Assembly: GCA_030068145.1 (NCBI GenBank)
Contig: JAPJBO010000378.1
Span: 62,001 to 126,000, forward strand
Direction of reading: 5' to 3'
Length of the DNA stretch: 64,000 nt
From: Diplonema papillatum
Taxonomy: Eukaryota > Euglenozoa > Diplonemea > Diplonemida > Diplonemidae
Within the stretch, counting starts at the first letter, position 1. Every line of letters starts with the position of its first letter. The position numbers were made by a program, and so were the translations under genes. This document shows, piece after piece, positions 52,360 through 63,874 of this stretch. The notes below the pieces were generated by a model. It searched no databases. It was not told the DNA's origin and saw only the letters and a list, made by a program, of their open reading frames with translations.

Positions 52360-55300
52360 ATGGGGAACTGCTCGTCAGGGGAACAAGCCGCGAAGCACCG
52401 AGCCCGGGTGGCGGCGGACCAGCCGCCGCCGAAAGCGACGGCGAAGAAGCAATGCTTGGGCCCGAAGCGCGGGGGCGGCGCGAACGCCGACCGGCAGCCC
52501 AGCAGCAAAAAGATCGCGACGCCGAGCCCGCCGCCGCCGCTCTCCCTCGAGCTGCTGACGAAGCACGAGAAGGTGGCGGGCAAGGCGCGCCCGCTGGACA
52601 ACCTATCCCAGGCCAGCCCGCCAGGGGGGGTCACGCACCTGCCCCCCGTGATTTGGGACGAAGAAAACGACACCCTCGAAGTGTCCCTCATCAAACGCGC
52701 AGGCGACAACAGGATGCTCGACGTTTGGAAGCAGGAACCCTGGCCGTGGGTCTGGGAGCTGGTAGAACCCCCCGATCCGAAGACGTCCAGCTCCGAGGAC
52801 TACACGACGTTTTTGCAGTGCTTCAAGATCCTGCGAGGCCCGGAACTCGAAGCCCACCGGGTCTGGAAAAATGGCTTGGAGGACATGGCACGCGAAATCC
52901 TCCGCTCACCACCCGAAGGACTTCTCCTAAGCTCGCCGGCTACCTCCGTGTTGAGCCCATCCGAAGACGGATCGAGCTTTTGCGGCCTCAATGACACACT
53001 GAATTCCAGTGTTACCTCGCATAGTTTGGCACCGCCTGCGGGTCAGTACCGCAAAAAAGCGGATGTTCTCAATGCAGGCAGCGTCGACGTGTCGACATAC
53101 ATGGTCGTCCCGCACGCGAAGACGTTCGACGAGAATATGGCGCTGGTGGACGCCATTCGTCGGTGCCCTCTCTTCGCGCACCTCGTCCGAGAAAAAGAGG
53201 TGTCCACCGTAGCTGCCGGCATGCGGAGGATTATTTTCAGGAAGAACCAAGAAGTTCTCAGGCGCGGGTATCTCCCCAAACCCGGCGGCTCCGGCCTCTA
53301 CATCATAACCAAAGGCTGCGTCACCGTTGGTCTGCATTTCTTCGTCCGACTTTTTTTCATTTTTACGCCGTCTGTCCGCGCCCCTTCAAATGACCGAGCA
53401 CGATCCGCAAGTCGGAAAACATGTCGATGTATCCACTGCGGAACAGCGGTCACCAAAGCTGGCTCACCATTGGCGGGAGAAATAGGTCTCAGAATCCACA
53501 TGAGGCAATGCTCCGAAAAAAAAAACCTGAAACGGTTACATACCCAGTTTCACGGAGTGCCTGTTCCCGGCGAGCTACGAGGGAACGAACCGGTAAGAGT
53601 GCCAACGCTACTCTTTCTATAGTGTAGTCTATTCATGATACCAACTACATACAAAAGGTGTCACGGGATAAACGGGTTTGCGAAGACTTAGCATTATTTC
53701 ACGCGTTGGGTAGTACTCAGGGCCTGCGGGTCAAGTGGCTACCGATTTCCCAAACTAAAGCATCAAGGCGTGGCGAACCTTGGGCTTGGCGCTTGCGCTG
53801 AACACAAGCTGTCGAGACGGTCGGGGTTGTAGCACTGAGCTGCCTCCGACTCAAGCTTTGGAAGCTGTCTTTGACGGTCACGTTCCAGGACCCGGAGCGG
53901 CCTTTTCCTTTCCTTCCGCTGGAACTATTGTGCGAGTGGCAGGATAATCCACTTCCCAGTTTCCGCAGTTCTCCCGTGGGAATTTCCCAGCACGAGCACC
54001 TGTCAGCGGCTTCACCTTTTCTGACGAGTGTGCGACCTCGGGCGCAGGACTACGCCGCCCGCGTAGAAACTGACCAACTTGCTGGTTCTTGGCCTCAATG
54101 GACCGTACGAACGTGGAAATGGCATTCCGAAGGGCCTTATGGAGTCGTACCTCAATGCGCGGCTCGCGCGCCCAAGACCGTTCGCTACGTGGTCGGAGTA
54201 TAAAGCCTGCTCAGGCAAAGTGGGCTGCTGCAAAGCTGCTCGTCGTTGCAGCTGCTTTTTGCTATCCAGGGAGAGACGCCCGTCTGCAATTCTTGCTCTT
54301 ACTGGGTCCAGACCGGTTTACCGGTTTTTGGCTTGGGGATCGAGGTCAGAGCCCGTGGGAGCGATTTATAGGCCTGTTAGCAGTAGTGCCCATACCACTT
54401 CTCCGATTCAGGGTCGTCGTCCCTTCGGTGGTCAGGCTTGTTTAGTAGACTAACGGGTGCGCCGCGCTGTCTGGCTGCCCGTCCAGGGCCAGCAGGCTCG
54501 CCTGGTGGCCTTTTCAAGCAGCACTGTCAAATAAAACCTGGCTCGAACAAGGAGATATTCTCCCTGTCCAAGAATATCCCCCTGTTCATGCCAGGCTAAT
54601 AATAATTGAACAATCTACTTATTTAAAACCCAACAGGGGAGCTCTTACGGCCGTAGGAACCTTGCGTGGGAGTAGCGCATAAAAAAAACATAACCCTTAC
54701 TCGCGCAAGAGAACCCATTAGGCAAAGGTCACGGAGACCCAAAAATACCGGAATCTCAAGCGAACTTGAACTCTGAAGACAAGTCCCAGCACAACTGCCA
54801 TTTATGACCTGTCTCCCACCACGCAGACGAGAGGGTGCTTTTAGGTCCCGGGCAGTACTTCGGCGAGAACTTAGTAACCGCCCCCAACACGCGAGCTCGG
54901 CACAACGTCGTCACCAGCTCCGTCGTCGAGGCGTTTCTGCTCGAAAACGAAGTCTACAACGGCGTCATGGGCCGGCAAGCCAACGACAAGCGCATCCAGT
55001 ACAAGGAGTGGCTGCAGAACATCCCGTTCCTAAACGGCCTGTCGGCCGTGCACCTCCTGCAGCTCGCCGATGCGTTGGAGGAGAGGAAATACGAGCCGAA
55101 CGAGGTTGTCATCGAGTTCGGCAAACCTGGCAACTTCATGCACTTCATCGTGGAGGGCGAAGTCGACATCTGGGGACGGGAGACGCTGCACGGAGAGCTG
55201 ATGCCCGACTACAAGCAGTACGTGTGCACCTTCGGCCCGGGCCATCCCGTTGGCTACATCGAGTTCTTCGACGAATTACCCGTCCCGTCCATAGCCGATG

Positions 55301-55455
55301 TGGTGGCCAAAGGCGTCGTCGTCACGGCGCGCATCGACCGCGAGCACTTTGAACGTTGCATGGGCAACGTAAAAGAGTTCCTCCAACAGCTCACCGAGGA
55401 ACCCGAGTACGAATACTACAGGTGTGCCGTAGGTAACAGAACATCAGATCCCTGA
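52360..55455 (+). CDS. Cyclic-nucleotide-binding protein, two exons
   Basis: Exons 52360-53329 and 54827-55455 (or to 55421 if AG|GTGTGC is a further donor). The junction G|GTCTGC...CACCACGCAG|AC is phase 1 and restores a continuous domain: LYIITKGCVTV then DERVLLGPGQYFGENLV. The N-terminus MGNCSSGEQ fits N-myristoylation at Gly2 and palmitoylation at Cys4. About 210 disordered residues follow, then two tandem cyclic-nucleotide-binding domains. The first has FGENLV and RARHNVV in place of the phosphate-binding cassette (usual FGELAL..PRAAT). The second (FMHFIVEGEVDIWG, VGYIEFFDELP) lacks the cassette Arg and may not bind ligand. Related families are the PKA regulatory subunit and PKG. No inhibitory RRxS site or kinase domain is visible, although a kinase could follow in later exons. 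Upstream CAG at 52350 may be an acceptor, so a 5' exon may lie beyond the transposon. Confidence 0.8.
53330..54826 (+). other. 1.5-kb intron carrying a zinc-finger fragment
   Basis: Within the intron, 53400-53515 encodes RKTCRCIHCGTAV, GEIGLRIHMRQCSEKK, a Cys-x2-Cys...Leu-x2-His-x3-Cys finger like that at 1471-1566. The frame is continuous with the upstream exon through read-through, so an unspliced transcript would give a protein ending at the TAG at 53620-53622. 54130-54450 has open frames without known motifs. The last 120 bases contain pre-acceptor element I. Confidence 0.65.
54706..54775 (+). repeat. Pre-acceptor element I, copy 2
   Basis: AGAGAACCCATTAGGCAAAG, GTCACGGAGACCC, ACCGGAATCTCAAGCGAACT, TGAACTCTGAA. 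It ends about 50 nt before the acceptor at 54826. Compare 59176-59243 and 52278-52350. Confidence 0.8.
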
Positions 55456-57720
55456 AACTGCATCAGAAAAAGGAAGCAGAGTCGTGATTGTACAGACCGG
55501 CGGTGCGTGCTTTTTTCCTGTTTGGTGTGAGCGAAGCAGAGAGAAAGGGAATTGTCGTAGTACTCTACTGAGGGCATCAATGACAGGCACTCCTCTAACC
55601 CAGCCGACCAAAGCAAGAGATATCAATATCAACCCGTGTGAAGTCTGGTTGTTGTTTATGCGTGTATGTAGGAGCACGGAAGGGTACCCGGAGGAGGACT
55701 CTTCTGCATCAGCGGGTCGGCAACGCGCGCGCGTCTGCAAAGCCCGGCGAAAATGAGGAATTCTTCCGGCTCTCTTCACCTGGAAAGTGAGGAGTGGAGA
55801 GCTCTCAGTGTTGTTAGCACAATGAACGCACGCGCACACGGACTCCCCCCTTGAAAATGCGCACGTTGTTTCCTGCCCATTTTACCGTGGAATGTACTTG
55901 CTCTACTTGTCCCCACCCTGCCCCTCGTTGCACGCGAAGAGGAAGGGAGGCTTCACGGTTGCCTTGGGTGTTATCTAAGACCGGCCACAATAATACCAAC
56001 ACGCACAGATCGATGAAGGCAACGCAACAGCGCCAGCGGCCCGACTCTGAGCTCACACCAAGGACACCCATGCTCTACTGAGCAAAACGGACCCGGCGAC
56101 CTTATTTGTTTTCGTGGAAACTTTCGAAATCAAAGAATCCTCTTGCAACACTTTTTCTTTAATCCCACGAGGTCATCCTATCATCCTAGTGCGGCGCGCC
56201 CGCCACAGTCCAACCGCCGGGTTTGGCACCTGCTTTCCGGCTTCTTTTTGTGCTTGGAACGCAAATGAACCATGCGCAGGTCCATGACCTTGTTTCTGCC
56301 TGTGGCAGGCGTGTCGTGTCCAAGCCGGTCCACCCCCATCTCCCGGAACTGCATCTTCCTGCCGCTGATTATCACGGTTTACTATATATGGCTCACCGAC
56401 CACGAAGGGATTGACCCGGCTTACATGCAGCAGCAGGCGGACGAAGCTTCACGCCGTCACGGCGCCGCATCTCACTTGCATCGACGTTGTCGCCTTTCGT
56501 GGGCCCGCGATTTCCAATGATTCCTTCGTTCCTCGCCTTACCACGCCAACCGCAAGCTGACGGCAACCACAGTAGCCGCTCCAAGTGCCTGTCAATGTTT
56601 GTCTTCATCTTGATTCTTCCGGCCTCTGATGGTGTTTCCACATTCGAACTCTCTACCTCCCGAGGTGGTCGAAAGACGGCCTTTAGCTTGAATACATGCG
56701 CATGAATATTGAACACTACTGTTCAGCTTATCCGTTGACCAAGAAAGGTCGGGATTGATTTGCTGTCGGCCTTCTCTGGCACGTTCTTAGTGAGGACATC
56801 CCGTCGCCCCCTCTTTTCCTTTCACGCGTTGAAATCAAGCAAAAAGCAAACCCTCGTCATTGTTTGTAAGACTCGCGAAACAGGCGAGCGGCCTCCAGAG
56901 AAAACTGTACTTTACTCTGCACCCAGGGCCACCGCAGGTCTGGCTATTTTGGGTGTGGGATGGCATTCATCGCAGAGCATCACGTTGCGCGTATCACAGT
57001 TCCCTCTTGAAAAATGTGATCGTGCCGACACGCTATAGAGCTAGGGTAGAGATAGGGTTACCTGACACATTGCTTACACTCTTGCCACCGCCCTCTCCTT
57101 TTGCATGCGAGTTCCCGTCACAGCTTCTGCTGTTGCTGCGGACCGCCGCCTGCTTCCTATGCTTCAATCGTTCTATTGCGTAGCCTTTCTTCCTTCTGTT
57201 CGACGCATTGCTACCATAAGTACACCTTGACCGCTCTGTGCGCTGATGGATGAAGACCAGGAACAGGATGTGACTGGCGCTAGTAGTCGAGCCAGGACAG
57301 CGTGCACAGTGGCGAAGGAGAAGAAGGTGAAATGAGGCTCCTTGACAAGAGTCACGATCCGCCCTGAGCCTGCCGCGGCAGGGTTCAGATGCGCTGCCGA
57401 CAGCGTGCCGTAGAAGAAAACGTCGTGTGGTAACCACGCGCCGTTTCTCCCGAGTAAATAGGACTCGGGGGGGAAAAGGGTTCATCACAGGGCAACGCGA
57501 AGCTGGCTGTGGAAGGGTGATCACTTGCCGAGGCGACAAACACTGCCGTAACTGGGAAAGACCAACTGTAGTTCCTCCCTTCCATTCGGAGTCCAAGCAG
57601 CTACGCCGAGTATTTCAGCGGAGCAAAACCCACTCAAAGTGAGAACTCGGCGGGGAAGAAAGGGGGGGAATCACCACACAGTGGGCAACCCGATCCCTGG
57701 CGGTTTGGCAGGCACTCGTG
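55456..57720. other. Intergenic; one doubtful membrane-peptide exon
   Basis: 56309-56520, after CTGTGGCAG, reads RSTPISRNCIFLPLIITVYY, IWLTDHEGIDPAYMQQQADE, a plausible short transmembrane exon, but support is thin (no homology or donor). The rest shows no gene, RNA or dispersed-element match. Confidence 0.4.
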
Positions 57721-60168
57721 ATGCCGAAGCGGCCGCGCGCGGAGGACAGCGCTGACGACTCGATGATGGACGACGCGGATGGCGACAAGGCGAAGGAGGA
57801 CGCGGTGTGCCCGGGTTCCGCTACCTTGACTGAGGTCAGCCAGTACAGCGGCCGCGCGCAGGTGCGGGAGAACACCGAGTTGATGGCGAAGCGGCGCCGG
57901 CTGTACGGCGTGCTCCGCGAGGCGGAGAAGAAGGAGGCGCGTCGAACCGGCGAGCCGATCCGCAAGACGAGCATGGACGAGTACATGAAGATGCACGAGA
58001 TGCTCAACCGCCTGCGCCAACCGCACCTCATGTACCCGACGCACGAGTGCGACGTGCGCAAGCTCTCGTTCTGGGGAAGCCGTTTCCTGAACGAGGCGCG
58101 GGACATGTGCCTCAACGACCCCGTCGAAGACGTACGCCGGCACCTGTGCTTCCACGGCATGTGCTTTCCCAACAGCGAGCACGTTTTTTACGACCTCGCG
58201 CGGCGGGGCGCCCTGGCGCCGCGGGCCGCGTTCCTGGCGCCGCTGCGCGCGCTGCGCGCCAGCAGCAGCCGGCGCTCGTCGGCCCTCGCCCGGGCCGCGT
58301 CGTTCGCTGCGAACGTGGCGGACGCCGCGAAGACGTCGCTGGCCATCCTGTCCCGGGCCGCGTTCTCCGGCGTCTCGGCGCTCGCGACACCCGTCGTCTC
58401 GACGGTCGTCTCCGCAGCCGGACTCCCGCAGTCGGCGCTGGCGCTGTCGGTGGCGCCGTTCGCGGCGCCGGCCGGGCACCAGTACCTGCCGCGGCCGCAA
58501 GGGTCGTACGTCAACGTCCCGATCGTGAAGCGCAGGGCGGCTGCCTTCCTCGAAGTGGTGCGCGGCTTGGACCTGTACAAGAAGAGCGCCAAAACCGACT
58601 CACCGTTCGACGCGTTCGTCCTCCCCGAGGACCTGCACGAGCTCTTCGCCAAAGCCGGGGTCACCGACGTCATCGACTTCGAGCCGGTTCTCAGCTACAT
58701 CCACAGCATGGGCCACAACAGTGTGCACTTGGTGCCCTTGGGGCAAGACTCGTGGGCTGTCAATGTATCCGGTTTCGTTTCGTTTATTGCACAGCGCAGA
58801 TCCATCGGCGAGTTCTTCAGAGCTTCCGGTTTGACTTTTCGGCACCCGTCGCAGTGTGTGAGGAATCGCCAAAGAGGACCAATCAACCACCTCGTCTCTT
58901 AACCCAAGAAGAAATGGCCAGAAAAGAAGAAGTTCTCTTTGAGTTTCGTTGTAGGCCTCGTTGCGCGCGATCAAAACAAGGGTCTCCGGGGATTGTGTGT
59001 ACTCTATTGTCAGAGGCCACCGTCTTAGATAACAGCGGTCAACTTAATAGAACCGCCGGTCCGGGACGCTTACACGCTCACGATATCTCTGGAAAGCCAA
59101 AAGAACAAGTCTGCACGCCCACAAGGATTGTCGACGGATGGCCAGTCAAAGAAACAACCCACACCCACATAGCCCTTACTTGCTCTAAAAGAACCCATTC
59201 CGCAAAGGCCCTACAATCCCGGAATCTCAAGCGAACTCTACCTCTGAACAACTCTGAACAAACAGATCCGACACCACGACGATCGCACGACAGCGGCAAA
59301 GGCGCTGAACCTGGCGGGCGAGTCAGGGCTCTGCGAAATGCTGGTGGCAGAACGAAGGCTGCAGCGGCGGATCGCGCTGCACAAGCAGCACATTACGAAG
59401 ACGATAGGGCGCACGGTCGAAACCTCGCGGCTGGCCCTCAAAAACGAGCAGAAGAAAGCGCGGGTCGCAGCTTTGAACCGCTGCATCCACACCAACGAGC
59501 AGCACCTCATCAACATCGAAGCGATGAAGCTCGAAATTGAGCAGGCCGGGTCTACGGAAGCCGTCTTCTCGATCCTCAAGGCAGGAACACTCTACCTGCA
59601 GCAGCACAACGACGCGATCGGCGGCGCGGCAGCAGTCCAAGACATGCTGGACAGTGCGGCAGATGCCATCGGGCAGAGCGAAGAAATCACGAGCACACTG
59701 GCGGACACAACAATGATAGACTCGCGCGTTGATGATGAAGATGTGCAGAACGACCTGGCAGCCTTGCAAGCCGAAATGCGATCGGACCTGGCCTCTCAGC
59801 AGGACACGCGTCCTCAACGAGGCACCCCCGTTGGCGAGGTGCCGGGCCTTCCTAGGCACGTTTCAGACTCCGCCGCGCACCTGGTATCAACACCGCAGCA
59901 AGTATCCATCGGCGGCACACCGGCCACGAGCTCTGTCACCAAGGCGCTGTTCGGCTCGTCTGCGTCGGAGTCGTCGCACGTCATGTCAGCTGGCGCTGGC
60001 TCATCCGGCGCAAGGCAGCACAACAGGGGCGGCACACCCACCGTGCCGGCGCCGCGCCTCAGCACGCTGGCGACGCCCGTCTTCAAAAGCAAGCAGGCCC
60101 TCCCGCACGTTGCGGCGGACGACGAAGCCGACACGCCCATCGCCGAGCGAATGCCTGCTCCGGCTTGA
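57721..60168 (+). CDS. CHMP7/SNF7-like ESCRT-III protein, two exons
   Basis: Exons 57721-58764 and 59266-60168 are joined in phase 0 (AAT|GTATCC ... AACAAACAG|ATC), giving about 648 aa. ESCRT-III proteins polymerise on membranes, and CHMP7 recruits the machinery to the nuclear envelope. Exon 2 carries the SNF7 core: LCEMLVAERRLQRRIALHKQ, KNEQKKARVAALNRC (about 408-422), then helices HLINIEAMKLEIEQAGST, ILKAGTLYLQQHNDAIG, DMLDSAADAIGQSEEIT and the acidic DEDVQNDLAAL (about 503). A Ser/Thr/Pro-rich tail follows. In exon 1, after a basic/acidic start (PKRPRAEDS, a possible NLS) and a long Ala/Arg-rich region, the end (LLSYIHSMG-like, VHLVPLGQDSWAVN) suits the winged-helix part of CHMP7-type N-termini. 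Human CHMP7 is 453 aa, so this is long. If the intron is retained, the frame ends at 58902. Confidence 0.72.
58765..59265 (+). other. 501-bp intron with pre-acceptor element I, copy 3
   Basis: The donor is GTATCC and the acceptor AACAAACAG. 59164-59243 (ATAGCCCTTACTTGCTCTAA, AAGAACCCATTCCGCAAAGG, ATCCCGGAATCTCAAGCGAA) is clearly related to 54690-54775 in an unrelated gene. Confidence 0.75.
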
Positions 60169-61426
60169 CCCAGCACACGATCCCATCTCCAGCGGGACTT
60201 CCGCAGCTGCCGAAGCTGGGCCGCAAGTCTCCCCCGCAGCCATTTAGAATCCGGCGCAAAGTCCGTCCAAGAGCAGTAATTGCAAGCAGAAAGGATAGAC
60301 GTCAAAGGAAAGGTCGAGTGCACGGCGCGAGAGAGCCGGTGAGGCGGAGTGTGCCACTCCTCGCCTCGGAGCGGTTTGGATCTTTCTTGCACGGCTGCTG
60401 AGACCAGGAGCAGCGACAAATGAACTTCAGTGATTAAACCGGTTTGGTTGGCCGAACGCACCGCTCTTGATCTGACTTGTTGTTGGACTGTGTAAAATTC
60501 ATGGGCACGCCAGTGGACCGCCAGTAGAGAGAGCTATCCCGCTTCGGCGTCTTGGTTTGTAACCCGCTCTCGTTGCATATTCGACCTCGCTTCGAAGTGA
60601 GCTAATCTGCACGCTGTTCTACTACTTTGTAGTGCGCTGCGACTGCCTGCAAAGGGCTGTGTAAGCAGGCTATGTAGTGGCTTACTCCGCGAAGTAGTAT
60701 CGCAAACTACGTTCTGCTCTAAGAAATACGAGCATCACCACGCAAGCCATTAGGTCCGCACCTTTCCAACGCGCGTTTGCTTCTCCGCGAAGGCAAACCG
60801 TGTGCAGGTGGCCTCTTTTTGCGGCTGGAAGAAGTACCCGAAAGATGTAACGCGTTTGTGTGCCTGGGGATGAAAGTTTACATAGTTTCCCAAACGCTTT
60901 TCCAACAGGTCTTTTCGATGTGACACAGAGTTGTTCTCCTAGAAAGGAAAAAAACAGGAAGCGGGCAACGATCACGGCAGTGAGTCGAACTGCCAGATCC
61001 CTGTCTTAGTGCATCCTATTCACACCCGCATCACCCCAATGAAGTCCCTCCCCCCCCTTTTCTTCTTTCCCAGCGTTCTAGCCCGGGGTCTTTCTCTTCG
61101 GAGCCGCCCTGTAGAGACATCTTTGAGGAAGAGCTCATCTTCTTCCGTTCTTTTGCTCCCACACTTTTGCCCTAGCCGATGTTCAGTTACGACAGAGCGG
61201 ATTGAGGGGGGTATTGACGGGCTTCGCCGGGCACTCAAACAAGCTTTTGTTGCTTCGCCACCGAAGGCTCTGCCGTGGCAAGGTTTCCTGGTCGACTGTT
61301 GTTGGCGCATGCGTCTGTGTCGATGCTTCCGCAATGACGGGGTTCATGGGCAGGCCGACGAGTGCCGGTGTCGGATGGCGCCAGGGCTTACGCTCCACGT
61401 GTGGGACGTGTGGGTTACCACACGTG
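60169..61426. other. Intergenic, nothing recognised
   Basis: No gene, RNA or repeat match was seen. Confidence 0.4.
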
Positions 61427-62560
61427 TTTTTTTTTTTTTTTTTTTGATTTTTTACCCGGTGATATATATACTACGCGCGCGCGCGTAGGCCGCAGACACA
61501 AGCGTTTCTGGAGGTGGGATCTGGGATCTGGGGTATCGACCCATCAGACCCCGATATTGGCCCCTCCTGAGACCCTTCTGCGTCCCTGTATATACACCTA
61601 CACAACACCACGTGCACACACCTCTACACGGTTGATGCCGTATAGTGGGGTATACGGTGTGTGGTGTGTATACCACCGTGCAACCACCTGCGCATTACCG
61701 TGCTGATATGGGTCCCATATTGGGCCATATTAGGACCTGGTCCATGCTCGGGGTCAGATCCCGGGTAGCAGGTCGGTGTATATATACTACGCGCGCGCGC
61801 GTAGGCCGCAGACACAAGCGTTTCTGGACCCGGGGTTGGACCCCAGACCCTGATATCGGGGGATATCGGGTCCTGGACCACCTCCTGAGGACCATCCGCT
61901 GTCTGCATACACCACCTAGCAGCAGCACGTGTGCACTACGAGTAGTAGCTACATGCTGTATACTTAGGTACTACGTGTATACGTGTGCATGCATGCACGT
62001 GTACACTGTACCACCACGTATGCACAGAGGGATGCTATGTGCTGGTATCACCTGATACCGGCATCAGCAACCTCTACACGAGCTCGTGCATCTGCTGCTG
62101 CAGAGCAACGTACGCTGCGTGGTGCAATGCACCTACACATACCACCTACCAGCAGTGCATCTAGGAGCATGCTGAGGGCACCGTACGGGTCCTCTGCACA
62201 TCCGTCCTAGTGTACTAGTTAGGAGGTGGTATTGTGGTGGTACACCTAGTAGTACTACGTGCTGCATACCACATGCTGCTGATGGTGTAGTGTATGCACA
62301 CACCACGTAGCAGTGTACCATGGGTATACACCTACGTATGCATAGGTAGGAGTACTACGTACATACCTACATGCAGTACTACATGTGGTACTGCTGTGTA
62401 GAGCACTAGCAGCTGTGGTGGTAGATACCTACGCACCGCTCTGCTGAGCATCAACAGCATATCCATCCGCTGCTGTGTAGTGCTACTGCATGCTGTGCAG
62501 TGCATACGTACTAGCAGAGGAGGATGCTACGTAGCTATACACCGTAGTAGCCCACGTGTG
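61427..62560. repeat. Cryptically simple region with a 54-bp direct repeat
   Basis: Starts with a T-run (61427-61445). 61459-61512 and 61775-61828 are almost identical (ATATATACTACGCGCGCGCG, then CGTAGGCCGCAGACACAAGC, GTTTCTGGA). Between and after, words such as ACCCCGATAT/GATATCGGGG and, from 61920, TAC/GTA/CGT/TGCATGCA combinations recur without strict period. Frames through it are not believable. Confidence 0.85.
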
Positions 62561-63815
62561 CTTCCGCTCCACGTGTGGATCCACAGGTACCACATGCGGA
62601 TTTTGATTTATTTCTTCCCCCACATGTGCTTGCCACATTGTCTAGCCCACAAGTCGCCAAGGCCGCACAACCAAGTGTCGCCAAGTCCAGTGGGGACACT
62701 ATTTTTTTCCAGCCGCACATAGGGGGAAAGGTTTTTTGTTTCCCCCTCGAACCTTGAGCGTCCACTACCATTAAGATTGCTCGAGTACCATGCGTGCTGG
62801 CGTCGGATGGTGTTGTCAGTACCCGTTCAAGAAGCTTGACAGTTGTGCACAAGGGCGGGAGAGGAATTGCACCGACGAAGCAGGCATCAAAAACCGCTCT
62901 TTTGCAGACACGAACGCCTGACTTTTGTTCACCTAAACGACCTTAGTTCCTGGGTGGTGTGCCCTCATTTCGAATCGTGTGGACCAATACGATTGGGTTG
63001 CGTCTTCGATGCGTCCACCAGTTTGGTCAGTTCTGGAACGTGTTTGCGGTAAACTCGTTGTTTTTAAGTCGTCCACTGTGGCACACAAACAACGCATCAG
63101 GAAACCCTTCACCCCCCAAAGTACGAATCAGGGGGTACCATTGTGAAGGCCGTGGTGCCAGATACCTTTTGCACGGCGCGACGAAATCGTTTCCGGAACT
63201 CTTTCTCAGTGCGGCCTCTTCAGAAGGCCGCATGAGGGTCATGGAGCGGGGCACCCAAACAATAGGTACATTCTTTTTAGTACTAATAATCTTGCGGGTT
63301 GCCCTTCAATGTATTGTGCAGGCTAAAAAGACGTAGGCAGCGTGTTTTGGTGGTTGATCAGAATTCCTTACCTGAATATACACAGGGTAAATACAAGTGG
63401 GAAAACGATCACCCGGCACGCACAAACAAAACGAAGCGCCTGTCTTTTTCCTCGCTTTCATCAGTGGGCTTCCGGTCAAAAAAAGTGAACACTTTGAGCA
63501 GGATCAACACTGACCTTCGATCCAAGCGGCGCCGGGAGTGAGACTGGTCAGTGGCCCATTGCAACCCGTGTGATTTGTACAGATTGTACAGACAACTCTC
63601 TGCACTACACATACCACAAACAAAACAGATGCAGAGCTGGTTGCTCGAGGAGCGAAAATGCGAACGCCTATGAGGTATGACTGAATCTGTTTTGCGGATG
63701 AGAGTTCGTCTAGCTCTCATTACTGGGAGGGGAAGACAAAAGAAAGAGAGGGGGAAAAAGGAGGGAAAAAAACTCCCGACGTTCATGGAGCCAGTCCAAG
63801 TGTTTGACTGAATCT
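62561..63815. other. Intergenic, nothing recognised
   Basis: No gene, RNA or repeat match was seen. Confidence 0.4.
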
Positions 63816-63874
63816 CAGTGTGAGGGCTGGCTACCAGCTCAGCTACCGGTAGCTGGTAGCCAGCCCCCACACTG
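63816..63874. repeat. Inverted repeat, 24-bp arms
   Basis: The left arm CAGTGTGAGGGCTGGCTACC plus AGCT (63816-63839) pairs with 63851-63874 with one mismatch (T/A against C/C near the outer end). The 11-base loop is CAGCTACCGGT. It could be a hairpin or a short MITE. Confidence 0.8.
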
